Notes: generated by a model from the letters alone, not told the origin. Shown: positions 1 through 5,884, counted from the stretch's first letter. The stretch: DNA of 8,214 nucleotides from Anaerolineae bacterium (GCA_019912905.1 JAIOHO010000545.1:1-8214); one strand, 5' to 3'. Numbers and translations are program-made.

Positions 1-1572
1 GTCGTACAGCGGCTGGGAATCGTGGGGGGGCTGGCCGTCGCCGGGATGGTGGCGCTGCTCCTCGTCGTGCTGGCGGCAACCATTGTGCCGTCCCTGGTTC
101 TGCCCACGCCGACCTTGCTGCCAACCCCCTCGCCGCTGCCCCCGACACCGACCCCGGGCTTTGTTCCGGGAGAGCATGATGTGACGGTGGCCGTCGCGCC
201 GTTTGCGGTCAACGATGCCAGCGTCGATGTGGAGGAGGCCGACCTGCTGGTGCTCCGGTTCAGCAATCTGCTGGATCATGAACTGAACGCTATCCTGAAC
301 GATCCGGCAATGCGCTCTCAGCGCCTCACGTATGGACTGATCGGCCCCAAGGTGCTGGACCGCGTGGCAGGTGAGACGCTGAAGGACCGCCAGGAGATTG
401 CCCAAGCGATTGCCCGCCAGCATGGGGTCGACGTGGTGGTGTTCGGTGAAATCCGGCGCGTGGGCACCGGCGGACCGCTTTCCGTTCAACCGGAATTTTA
501 CGTCAGTCCCGAGACGTACTTTGAGGCCCAGGAGATTACCGGGCCGCAGCGCTTTGGCACGGCGATCGAAGTCGATGACACGCAGGCGGATTTTGCCACA
601 CCCAGCGTACAAAATGCGCGCGGCGAACTCAGCTCGCGCACGACGGCCCTGGCCCAGGTGGTGATCGGGTTATCGCGCTATGCCCTGGGTGATTACGACC
701 ATGCGCTGCTGGCGTTTCAGCAGGCCCAGACCGTCCCCAACTGGGAGGAAACGCACGGGCGCGAAATCCTGAACGTGCTGATCGGGAACAGCTATCTAAA
801 AGTGGCGCAGGAGTATGGCGCGCAGTGTGATCGCGAGCGCGTTCTGGAACAACTGGACCAGGCGCGATCCCAGTACGAGACGGCGCAGACATTGAACCCG
901 AATGCTTCCCGGGCCTGGGCCGGACTGGCTTCCCTGAGCTATCTGCTCGCGCAATGGCAGCCTGTCGAGAACGCCGCGGTGTGCGAATCGGAGGACAGGA
1001 AGCGCTTTTATATCGACCTGGACCAGCTTGAGCAGGCCCGCGAGTATGCCCGGGAAGCACTGCTCAAGGTGGTTCAGCCGCTGTCTACGGGGGTTCGCAT
1101 CCGGGTGTTGTTCACGCAAGCTCAGGCGGTCTTTGGCCTGTACGCCAGCGAAGGCCGCTCCGCCCAGCAATATGCAGAGTATCTCGAGGAGCTGATGACG
1201 ATCACCGATCAGATCATCGCCTTGATCGACGAGCCGGGCGTGCAGCCGATGGCCCTGGACTCCTACTTCATGCGGGCGACCGCCGCTGTCGTCGAAGGGG
1301 ACTGCCCGGCGGCCCTGGAGGAGTTTTCGGCCTTTACCCGGCGAGTCCCGGCGGATATTTCGGAGGATCAGACCAACGAGGAGCGCCGCCGCCGGATGTT
1401 CTTTACGGAGACGGCGGCCAGATGTAATACCGCAGTCGGGCAGCTGGAGGAAGCCCGGCAGCTTTTCGGTCAGGCGATCCAGATTGCAGAGCTTTTAGAG
1501 AGTGACTTTGATGTTGACCGCCTTGAGCGGGAACTTCGCACATTGAATGGAGATCACACAACCGAAAACTGA
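1..1572 (+). CDS. Membrane-anchored TPR protein with CsgG/TolB-like N-terminal domain (5' end outside window)
   Basis: The frame is open from the first base, so the gene probably begins upstream. A GTG at 22 is possible, but it would cut into the lead-in to the membrane segment. In the visible 523 residues there is one membrane helix (about 8-34), then a proline/threonine-rich linker (about 35-53), typical of Chloroflexota surface proteins. Next comes an alpha/beta domain (about 59-170) with 'VTVAVAPF' and 'GVDVVVFGEI', a layout resembling the CsgG/TolB/FlgO-type fold; this is a fold-level guess. From about residue 210 to the end it is helical with degenerate TPR-like units, for example 'ALGDYDHALLAFQQAQTVP', 'ARSQYETAQTLNPNASRAW', 'EGDCPAALEEFSAFTRRVP' and 'GQLEEARQLFGQAIQIAE'. 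No enzymatic motif is visible. The C-terminal domain is probably outside the membrane and acts as a protein-protein scaffold. The next gene follows after 19 bases, so the two are probably co-transcribed. Confident about TPR and anchor, unsure of role. Confidence 0.8.
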   Translation, partial: VVQRLGIVGGLAVAGMVALLLVVLAATIVPSLVLPTPTLLPTPSPLPPTPTPGFVPGEHDVTVAVAPFAVNDASVDVEEADLLVLRFSNLLDHELNAILNDPAMRSQRLTYGLIGPKVLDRVAGETLKDRQEIAQAIARQHGVDVVVFGEIRRVGTGGPLSVQPEFYVSPETYFEAQEITGPQRFGTAIEVDDTQADFATPSVQNARGELSSRTTALAQVVIGLSRYALGDYDHALLAFQQAQTVPNWEETHGREILNVLIGNSYLKVAQEYGAQCDRERVLEQLDQARSQYETAQTLNPNASRAWAGLASLSYLLAQWQPVENAAVCESEDRKRFYIDLDQLEQAREYAREALLKVVQPLSTGVRIRVLFTQAQAVFGLYASEGRSAQQYAEYLEELMTITDQIIALIDEPGVQPMALDSYFMRATAAVVEGDCPAALEEFSAFTRRVPADISEDQTNEERRRRMFFTETAARCNTAVGQLEEARQLFGQAIQIAELLESDFDVDRLERELRTLNGDHTTEN

Positions 1573-1591
1573 ACAGGAAAGGTGTACCACG

Positions 1592-2650
1592 ATGTCAAAA
1601 ATATGGTTTTTTGTTACGGGCCTGGTGTTCGCATTGGCCTCCACTTCCTTGACCTTCGCCGCACCGCTTCAACAGCCCACCCAGGGACGGGGTGACCCGG
1701 TCAGTTCCAATAATGTCTCGCGAACCCGGGTCGATTATTTCAACCAGCAATTTGGAACCTCCCAGGGGGGTCTCAGCAGCCCGCAATGTTCAGAGCAGGG
1801 CTGGAACCACAGTGACTATAGCCTCGTATACTGCGTTTCCCAGAACCCTCAGAACGCGGTTGCGATCTCCCCGAGTGGACAGCGGGTCCCTGCGCCCTTT
1901 GCGCCCGCGAGTTCGACATCGGGTTCGTTCTACGGCATTGTGCTGCCGCTCGATGCGTATGCACAGCCGGGTCGCTGGCACATCGAATACAGTTCACGCA
2001 CGATCAGCGCGTCGATTCGCGTACGGAACAACCATTTCTGGCATGTGCGTCGGACTGGTAATCTGGTGGAAGCGGTGGTGGGGGGCGCGCGGCGTGGCGA
2101 GCGCATCATGGGGATCACACGGGCCGGTTCGAGGGAGCTGTTCACATTCTCGGTCTGGGCAAATGCCCAGGGTTACGTGTACATCAACAACTTCTCATTC
2201 CTGCCGTCTGATGCGCGCCTCGACACGCTCTCGTTCTATTACGAATCGAGAGATTTTTTGGGTCCACTGACCCGCTACATGAACACCAACGAGGCTCGGA
2301 GCGTGTTCAACCGGAACTGGGTTGAACCGCGCCCGGATGCGCCGCGCCAGATTTCGCCTGCTCATGGGACGGTCTTCAATCATTACCCCCGCACCACCAC
2401 CCTGCGCTGGGAACCCGTGATTGGCGCAGCCAGTTACTCGGTCGAAGTGGATTGTTTTCACTGCTGCCAGACGAACCGCTGGTGTTACGATGTGGATGGG
2501 GATACCCGTATCGCGCGAAGGATTCAGAGTACGGGCTACACCTTTGACTTTGTGGGCGCACAGCCGGGCCGCTGGCGGGTGTGGGCGGTCAACTCAGAAA
2601 ACCAATTCGGACGCAGCTCTCCCTGGTTTGAATTTCGCTATACACGCTAG
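1592..2650 (+). CDS. Secreted protein with C-terminal fibronectin-III-like domain and cysteine cluster
   Basis: 352 residues. I chose ATG 1592 over the in-frame ATG at 1547: AGGAAAGG (1575-1582) sits 9 bases before it, and the product then begins directly with a signal peptide ('MSKIWFFVTG', hydrophobic core to about residue 22, cleavage near 'TFA/APLQ'). Residues 30-110 are polar and low in recognisable motifs, with C66 and C81. Residues 112-225 look beta-rich ('GSFYGIVLPLDAY', 'GRWHIEYSSRTISASIRV', 'ELFTFSVWANAQGYVYI'). Residues about 248-352 match the fibronectin-III-like pattern common in secreted Chloroflexota proteins: 'P..ISPAHGTVF', 'TTLRWEPVIGAASYSVEVD', then 'GRWRVWAVN...GRSSPWFEF'. 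A cluster 'DCFHCCQTNRWC' (C288, C291, C292, C298) interrupts this domain. No catalytic motif is seen. It follows the TPR gene closely and probably shares its transcript, suggesting an extracellular partner. Molecular function unknown. Confidence 0.8.
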   Translation: MSKIWFFVTGLVFALASTSLTFAAPLQQPTQGRGDPVSSNNVSRTRVDYFNQQFGTSQGGLSSPQCSEQGWNHSDYSLVYCVSQNPQNAVAISPSGQRVPAPFAPASSTSGSFYGIVLPLDAYAQPGRWHIEYSSRTISASIRVRNNHFWHVRRTGNLVEAVVGGARRGERIMGITRAGSRELFTFSVWANAQGYVYINNFSFLPSDARLDTLSFYYESRDFLGPLTRYMNTNEARSVFNRNWVEPRPDAPRQISPAHGTVFNHYPRTTTLRWEPVIGAASYSVEVDCFHCCQTNRWCYDVDGDTRIARRIQSTGYTFDFVGAQPGRWRVWAVNSENQFGRSSPWFEFRYTR

Positions 2651-2724
2651 ATGGTCTATCTGGGAATTTCTTAGATCACTTTTGTCGGGGCGGCCCGCCG
2701 AGCGTGCTCGGGTCGATGGGTGAG

Positions 2725-2747
2725 AGGAGGCCCTCAATGGCCTCCTT
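2725..2747. terminator. Hairpin between convergent genes, candidate bidirectional terminator
   Basis: AGGAGGCC (2725-2732) and GGCCTCCT (2739-2746) form a perfect 8 bp stem with a 6-base loop, extendable by a G-T pair. It lies 74 bases after the plus-strand stop and 16 bases beyond the minus-strand stop. No T-run follows on either strand, so it is not a canonical intrinsic terminator; position is the main argument. Confidence 0.45.
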
Positions 2748-2762
2748 CGTCGCGGCTGAGCG

Positions 2763-3890
2763 TCAGAAATTCCAGAAACCCCAGGCTGTATGAATGATGC
2801 GCTGGTCAGGCAGGGTGAGCGCGTCGAGGCCGGTTTCGCTGAGGTGTATCGCGGCGGTGTAGCCCTGCTCCGGCCCGGTCGCATAACCGAGCATGTCCCG
2901 TACCTGCGGAATGCCGCTCCAGACTTTGCCGAAGGCGTTGACCGGGCGGACGCGGTTGGTGGGGATGAAGATTTCGGTCGTGTCCGGCCAACCGGCATAC
3001 CCCTGTACATCGAACACCAGCATCTGCCCGCCGCTGCTGCCGCCGAAAGCCATGACGTCGCCGCTGTCCGCCCGCCAGATGAGAAAGCCGCGTTCGTAGG
3101 GCTGGTAGGCGGCCTGGATGCGGAACAGGCCCGGCGGCTGACGCGTGCCAATAGTCAGCGACTGGCTGACCCGGCGCGCCCACATCGTCACCGGCACCGG
3201 ACGCGGGCTGCGATCGACGCCCCACAGGACGACATGTGCGCCGCTGCTAAAACTGGCCGGGATGGTCACGGTCGTGCTGCCCACCAGCGGCAGGTCCTGA
3301 ATGAGCTGGACCGGGATGCGGCTGCTGCCAGCCGGGTAGACTTCGATCAGCACGCGGTCGGTGCCCTGCACCTGCCAGTTCAGCGTCAGCGGTCCGCCCA
3401 GGTCCGCCGGGTCAGGCGAGGCCGTGAACGCCAGGACATACGGCGCGGGCCGGTCGCCGAGGGTGCGCTGCCAGGTCCCGTTGGCGGCGATCTGAATGAC
3501 GCTGCCGTCCAGTTGGGTCAGGGCGGTGATGCCGCCGCTGGTGCGCACCGGCATATTGAAGCCCAGTTCTTCCAGCGTGGGCCAGCCGAGGGCGCGGCGG
3601 ACGTTGGCGAAATTGCCCCAGACTTTGCCCATGCCGAAGATTGGGCGCAGGCGGCTGGGCGGCGTGCCGAAAATCGGATTATCCGGCAGCGTGGCATAGG
3701 TCACAGAGGGGAAACGCAGGACCCGTCCATCCCCGGCCAGCGCCAGGATCTCCCCGGTGTCCGCCCGCCAGATCATCAGCCCGTGTTCGTAGCGCTGCGC
3801 GGTGGCATAGGTGAGGGCCTCTTCCTGTGCCTGGGCAGGCCAGACCGCGACCAGCAGAATCACAATCCAGAATCCCCATATTCGTTTCAC
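2763..3890 (-). CDS. Secreted protein with duplicated 'IWRAD' domain flanking an Ig-like segment
   Basis: 375 residues from GTG 3890. An ATG at 3902 is in frame, but the GGAGG that best serves as ribosome binding site lies inside that extension (3896-3900), 5 bases before the GTG. Starting there, the protein opens with a classic signal peptide ('MKRIWGFW', hydrophobic core, cleavage 'AQA/QEE' after residue 21). Two homologous domains are visible. Copy A (about 30-110) has 'YEHGLMIWRADTGEILALAG' and later 'RPIFGMGKVWGNFANVRRALGW'; copy B (about 259-341) has 'YERGFLIWRADSGDVMAFGG' and 'RPVNAFGKVWSGIPQVRDMLGY'. Between them, residues 152-247 form a beta-rich Ig-like segment ('FTASPDPADLGGPLTLNWQV', 'VTIPASFSSGAHVVLWGVD'). 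I recall similar 'G.M.WR.D...I' segments in secreted Chloroflexota proteins but cannot assign a function; no catalytic residues stand out. Probably an exported binding or structural protein. Confidence 0.8.
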   Translation of the reverse strand: MKRIWGFWIVILLVAVWPAQAQEEALTYATAQRYEHGLMIWRADTGEILALAGDGRVLRFPSVTYATLPDNPIFGTPPSRLRPIFGMGKVWGNFANVRRALGWPTLEELGFNMPVRTSGGITALTQLDGSVIQIAANGTWQRTLGDRPAPYVLAFTASPDPADLGGPLTLNWQVQGTDRVLIEVYPAGSSRIPVQLIQDLPLVGSTTVTIPASFSSGAHVVLWGVDRSPRPVPVTMWARRVSQSLTIGTRQPPGLFRIQAAYQPYERGFLIWRADSGDVMAFGGSSGGQMLVFDVQGYAGWPDTTEIFIPTNRVRPVNAFGKVWSGIPQVRDMLGYATGPEQGYTAAIHLSETGLDALTLPDQRIIHTAWGFWNF

Positions 3891-4026
3891 TGCGGCCTCC
3901 ATAAATCTATTGTCGAGAAGTTCACAGCCTTCAGCCCACCGTCTTTAGTCGTCCGTCACGCGCGCTGCTGGATCATGATTCGGGGGGTGGTGACTGCGCG
4001 CCGGGCGAACACGTCCGACTGCACTT

Positions 4027-4054
4027 TTTACGGCATCGTTTCTATCGGTATAAC
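4027..4054 (+). promoter_or_regulatory. Possible distal sigma-70-type promoter
   Basis: TTTACG (4027-4032), 16-base spacer, TATAAC (4049-4054): 4 of 6 and 5 of 6 matches to consensus. It would give a leader of roughly 200 bases before the DUF1269 start at 4260. Pattern match only. Confidence 0.3.
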
Positions 4055-4172
4055 GGATTTCCTGAGAAGGAGCTTTACGACCGGTGGGCGATTGCCCTAT
4101 GATCGCTGCCGCCTGAATCCGCGCCTCCAGGCAGGTGACTCGGCCTGGTCGCATGGGATACGTCTGTCTCTT

Positions 4173-4199
4173 TTGGTTCCGCCAGGAGCGTATTACAAT
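4173..4199 (+). promoter_or_regulatory. Possible proximal promoter for DUF1269 gene
   Basis: TACAAT (4194-4199) is a 5 of 6 match to a -10 box. The best -35 candidate, TTGGTT (4173-4178), is weak and spaced at only 15 bases. Transcription would begin near 4206, next to the dyad at 4213-4226. Confidence 0.3.
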
Positions 4200-4212
4200 A
4201 TCCTTTTGAGAT

Positions 4213-4226
4213 GAAAACCCGTTTTC
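4213..4226. promoter_or_regulatory. Short dyad, operator candidate
   Basis: GAAAAC-CC-GTTTTC is a perfect 6+2+6 inverted repeat lying just downstream of the TACAAT -10 candidate and 33 bases before the DUF1269 start. That is a position where a repressor would act; no cognate regulator gene is in the window. Confidence 0.25.
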
Positions 4227-4259
4227 CAGTTCTCACCAGGACGACGCTGAGGATCACCC

Positions 4260-4805
4260 ATGAGCGAACAGAATGAAGTCTACGTGATGGTGTTCGACCA
4301 TTTTGAAAGCGCGGACCGCGCCCTGCGAGAGCTTCAGCAGTGGGTCAGCGCGGGCGAAATCCGGCTTGAAGATGCGGCGGCGATCCGCAAGAATACCCAC
4401 GGAAAAGTGACGCTGCTCCAGACCAAAGACTGGAGCGAGGATGAAGCGGCCATCGGCGGCGGGGTGGTCGGCCTGCTGCTGGGAACACTGATCGGCGGCC
4501 CTATCAGCGGCGCGCTGTTTGGCATCGGGTTGGGGGCGCTGTACGCGCGCCTGACAGACTTCGGCATCGAAGATGATCTGATGCGCAATTTCGGTGAGCA
4601 GATGCTGGCGGATCATTCCGCCATCGCCATCCTGACGACCTCCACCGAGGCCGATAAAGCCGCCGCGAAGCTGGGTGAATATGGGGGTATGCTGCTGCAC
4701 AGCGCGCTGTCTGTCGAAGCGCAGCAGGCTCTGAGCGCAGCGCTGCGAAGCGGCCAGCCCGTCCCCGAGGCAGACATCGAAGCCCCCACCTCCGCCGCCG
4801 ATTGA
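4260..4805 (+). CDS. DUF1269 family membrane protein
   Basis: 181 residues, starting at an ATG preceded by GAGG (4249-4252) with 7-base spacing. The order matches the DUF1269 (COG4803) family of predicted membrane proteins. An N-terminal alpha/beta half (about 6-55) has 'VYVMVFDHFESADRALRELQQ', then 'IRLEDAAAIRKNTHGKVTLLQT'. A glycine-rich hydrophobic hairpin follows (about 65-96, 'IGGGVVGLLLGTLIGGPISG', 'ALFGIGLGALYARL'). The C-terminal soluble half (about 99-165) has 'DFGIEDDLMRNFGEQM' and 'HSAIAILTTS', and the last 20 residues are an acidic, proline-rich tail. Length is normal for the family. The family has no established biochemical function; members are small inner-membrane-associated proteins. 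The gene appears to stand alone, with its own upstream region and a possible hairpin after the stop. Family assignment is confident. Confidence 0.88.
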   Translation: MSEQNEVYVMVFDHFESADRALRELQQWVSAGEIRLEDAAAIRKNTHGKVTLLQTKDWSEDEAAIGGGVVGLLLGTLIGGPISGALFGIGLGALYARLTDFGIEDDLMRNFGEQMLADHSAIAILTTSTEADKAAAKLGEYGGMLLHSALSVEAQQALSAALRSGQPVPEADIEAPTSAAD

Positions 4806-4833
4806 CTCCATCCCATCCGGCTGCCCATTTTGC

Positions 4834-4851
4834 CCCCCAGTATTGAGGGGG
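4834..4851 (+). terminator. Weak candidate terminator after DUF1269 gene
   Basis: CCCCC (4834-4838) and GGGGG (4847-4851) flank an 8-base loop, 28 bases after the stop codon. The stem is short and no T-run follows immediately; T7 appears only 50 bases later. It may instead be a protein-binding site related to the dyad at 4932-4948. Confidence 0.25.
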
Positions 4852-4933
4852 TCCCTTTCCCTGCGCCTGCCGTTCTGCCGCGATTGTGGGCGGAGTCGAG
4901 CTTTTTTTCGCCTGGATGCCATCTGTTCCGACC

Positions 4934-4946
4934 CCCAATTATTGGG
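4934..4946. promoter_or_regulatory. Dyad upstream of the small-protein operon promoter
   Basis: CCCAAT-T-ATTGGG is a perfect 6+1+6 inverted repeat centred at 4940, 36 bases before the -35 box at 4976 and near -70 from the expected transcription start. That is a typical place for an activator site. Inference from symmetry and position only. Confidence 0.35.
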
Positions 4947-4975
4947 TGTGATCTCTCCTGGACCCTTAAAGCCTC

Positions 4976-5003
4976 TTGACAACAATTCGTTTCTGACTAT
5001 CCT
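4976..5003 (+). promoter_or_regulatory. Sigma-70-type promoter of the small-protein operon
   Basis: A perfect TTGACA (4976-4981) is followed after 16 bases by TATCCT (4998-5003, 4 of 6 matches). Transcription would start near 5010, giving a leader of about 75 bases before the first start codon at 5086. It is the best promoter match in the window. Confidence 0.6.
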
Positions 5004-5085
5004 GAACTCTGCGTGCAGTATGCGATTTCTCGGCGTCTGGCGCGTAGAGTGAACACTATACGAAGCACAGACGAGGAAAATCGAC

Positions 5086-5322
5086 ATGATGCAGCCAAAA
5101 GAAAATCAGGAACAGCGGGTGACCCTGGATGATCGCATGGCGTGGATGCTGCCCAAAGATGTGCGCGGCATCCGGGTTGTATCCGGCCAGGCCTGGGTCT
5201 CGCTAGGGCTTGAGGACATGGTGGTCAACACGAAGGAGACGCTCTACATCCACCCGGACCGCCGGGGTGCCGTGATCACCGCCCTGGGCCACAAGCGCCT
5301 GGAATTCGAACTGATCGCCTGA
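5086..5322 (+). CDS. Small DUF2917-like protein
   Basis: 78 residues. The first of two adjacent ATGs is favoured because GAGGA (5073-5077) lies 8 bases before it. After a charged N-terminal stretch, residues 11-75 read as a small beta-rich domain: 'VTLDDRMAWMLPKDVRGIRV', 'VSGQAWVSLGLEDMVVNTKE', 'TLYIHPDRRGAVITALG', 'KRLEFELI'. The pattern of 'G-V-SG-AWV-L---ED-VV---E-L-I' resembles DUF2917, small proteins with a cupin-like strand arrangement whose function is not known. No signal peptide or membrane helix is present, so it is probably cytoplasmic. It is the first gene of a three-gene unit: the next start follows 26 bases after its stop, with its own ribosome binding site. The domain match is by pattern only; the reality of the gene is well supported by promoter and ribosome binding site. 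Confidence 0.75.
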   Translation: MMQPKENQEQRVTLDDRMAWMLPKDVRGIRVVSGQAWVSLGLEDMVVNTKETLYIHPDRRGAVITALGHKRLEFELIA

Positions 5323-5348
5323 AGTGAAGAAGAGTAGGAGAAACCGAC

Positions 5349-5507
5349 ATGTACGACCCAAAGCTGATGCAGGACCTGGCGAAGATCCGCCAGCAGGAAC
5401 TGATCGACCTCGGCCAGAGGACTTCGCGAGCGCGCCTGGCGCAGCCCCGCGAACGGCGCACGCCGATGGCGCTGCTGCTTCTGCTGACCCGGACGCTCAA
5501 CCGCTAA
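5349..5507 (+). CDS. 52-residue microprotein of the 'MY-DP...RQQ-LI' type
   Basis: The frame runs from ATG 5349 to TAA 5505-5507. GGAG (5337-5340) precedes it by 8 bases. The protein starts 'MYDPKLMQDLAKIRQQELID', continues with a basic, Arg/Gln-rich stretch (about 22-38) and ends in a hydrophobic segment with a basic cap, 'MALLLLLTRTLNR'. The first 20 residues closely resemble those of the next protein ('MYVDPHEISDFSKQRQQDLI'), which is the main evidence that both are real. The N-terminal part is likely an amphipathic helix; the C-terminal LLLLL stretch is too short for a normal membrane span but could sit at a membrane surface. The gene lies between the DUF2917-like gene and its paralogue, inside one promoter-terminator unit. 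Function unknown; I know of no characterised homologue. Confidence 0.78.
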   Translation: MYDPKLMQDLAKIRQQELIDLGQRTSRARLAQPRERRTPMALLLLLTRTLNR

Positions 5508-5545
5508 GTTATCGACCGAAACGAACGCATTGGAGGAAACACGCC

Positions 5546-5767
5546 ATGTACGTCGATCCACATGAAATCAGTGACTTTAGCAAGCAGCGCCAGCAGGACC
5601 TGATTGCCTGGCGCGAAAACGAACGACTGGTCAAAAGCCTGCCCCACCGCGAATCCGCGGATCGCAGCTCCCTGCGCCAGATGGTGACCGCCATAATCCG
5701 CAGGCTGGAAACCCCCGGTGAGAGCGGTCGCGCCCCCGCGCAGCCGCATGTTCGCCGGAGGGTCTGA
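5546..5767 (+). CDS. 73-residue microprotein, paralogue of the preceding gene
   Basis: ATG 5546 is preceded by GGAGG (5532-5536) with 9-base spacing. The frame is open further upstream to 5324, but that part lies over the 52-residue gene in a different frame and would be out-of-frame read-through of it, so the short form is correct. The protein begins 'MYVDPHEISDFSKQRQQDLI', has a charged helix ('AWRENERLVKSL'), then 'SSLRQMVTAIIRRLE' (about 41-55), a hydrophobic/basic amphipathic helix in the same relative place as the LLLLL segment of its neighbour. It ends in a proline- and arginine-rich tail (56-73). Tandem TGA TGA stops close it, and a strong terminator follows 25 bases later. Function unknown. 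Likely a duplication product of, or a partner for, the 52-residue protein. Confidence 0.8.
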   Translation: MYVDPHEISDFSKQRQQDLIAWRENERLVKSLPHRESADRSSLRQMVTAIIRRLETPGESGRAPAQPHVRRRV

Positions 5768-5792
5768 TGATCGGCTGTTCCAGCAAACCGTT

Positions 5793-5833
5793 AAACCGCG
5801 TCCCGTTCCAAACGAGCAGGGCGCGGTTTTTTT
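5793..5833 (+). terminator. Intrinsic terminator of the small-protein operon
   Basis: AAACCGCG (5793-5800) pairs with CGCGGTTT (5822-5829), extended inward by a T-G and two C-G pairs. An inner CGTT (5804-5807) / AACG (5811-5814) stem makes a nested hairpin with a 3-base loop. A T7 run (5827-5833) follows directly. It could also act partly on the convergent minus-strand transcript, where the run would be shorter. Confidence 0.85.
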
Positions 5834-5884
5834 ATTCCGGTGGGCCTGGCGAGCGAGTCCAATGAACGATCGGGCATCCACTGT

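Larger units (their letters stand above)
3891..4259. other. Divergent intergenic control region, no gene seen
   Basis: 369 bases separate the minus-strand secreted protein from the plus-strand DUF1269 gene. Long frames crossing this stretch are tails of antisense shadows. It holds two weak plus-strand promoter candidates, a 6 bp inverted repeat (CCAGGC 4127-4132 / GCCTGG 4143-4148), a small dyad at 4213-4226 and the ribosome binding site GAGG (4249-4252). I see no convincing promoter for the minus-strand gene. Confidence 0.6.
4806..5085. other. Intergenic region with two GC-rich dyads and a promoter
   Basis: This stretch contains a C/G hairpin (4834-4851), a T7 run (4902-4908) without a convincing stem in front, a dyad (4934-4946), a good promoter (4976-5003) and the ribosome binding site of the next gene. 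A 69-codon TTG frame crosses it (4843-5052), but it overlaps all these signals and has no ribosome binding site, so I do not call it a gene. Confidence 0.6.

Noticed and set aside
1547..1591. Upstream ATG for the fibronectin-like secreted protein
   Set aside because: It would place 15 polar residues before the signal peptide and overlap the preceding gene. ATG 1592 has a good ribosome binding site.
4084..4116. 10-codon GTG frame behind AAGGAG (4067-4072)
   Set aside because: Very short, spacing of 11 bases is long, and no attenuator-like structure follows.
2790..4214. 474-codon plus-strand open frame
   Set aside because: It lies antisense to the secreted repeat protein. Its product is Arg/Ala/Asp/Gln-rich with no domain, while the minus-strand product has a signal peptide and internal repeats.
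4211..4276. 21-codon leader frame overlapping the DUF1269 start
   Set aside because: No real ribosome binding site, and it sits on the dyad at 4213-4226. It could be chance; without conservation data it is not supportable.
4878..4908. Possible terminator: CCGC/GCGG stem and T7 run
   Set aside because: The stem is only 4 bp and separated from the T-run by 8 bases, so it is not convincing as an intrinsic terminator.
4843..5052. 69-codon TTG frame in the intergenic region
   Set aside because: No ribosome binding site, overlaps the promoter and dyads, and the product shows no recognisable pattern.
4254..5087. 277-codon minus-strand open frame
   Set aside because: It covers the DUF1269 gene in antisense and also the promoter region. 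Composition is low-complexity and unlike a natural protein.
5324..5545. Upstream extension of the 73-residue microprotein frame
   Set aside because: It overlaps the 52-residue gene in another frame, has no resemblance to the family and no suitable ribosome binding site. ATG 5546 has GGAGG in front.
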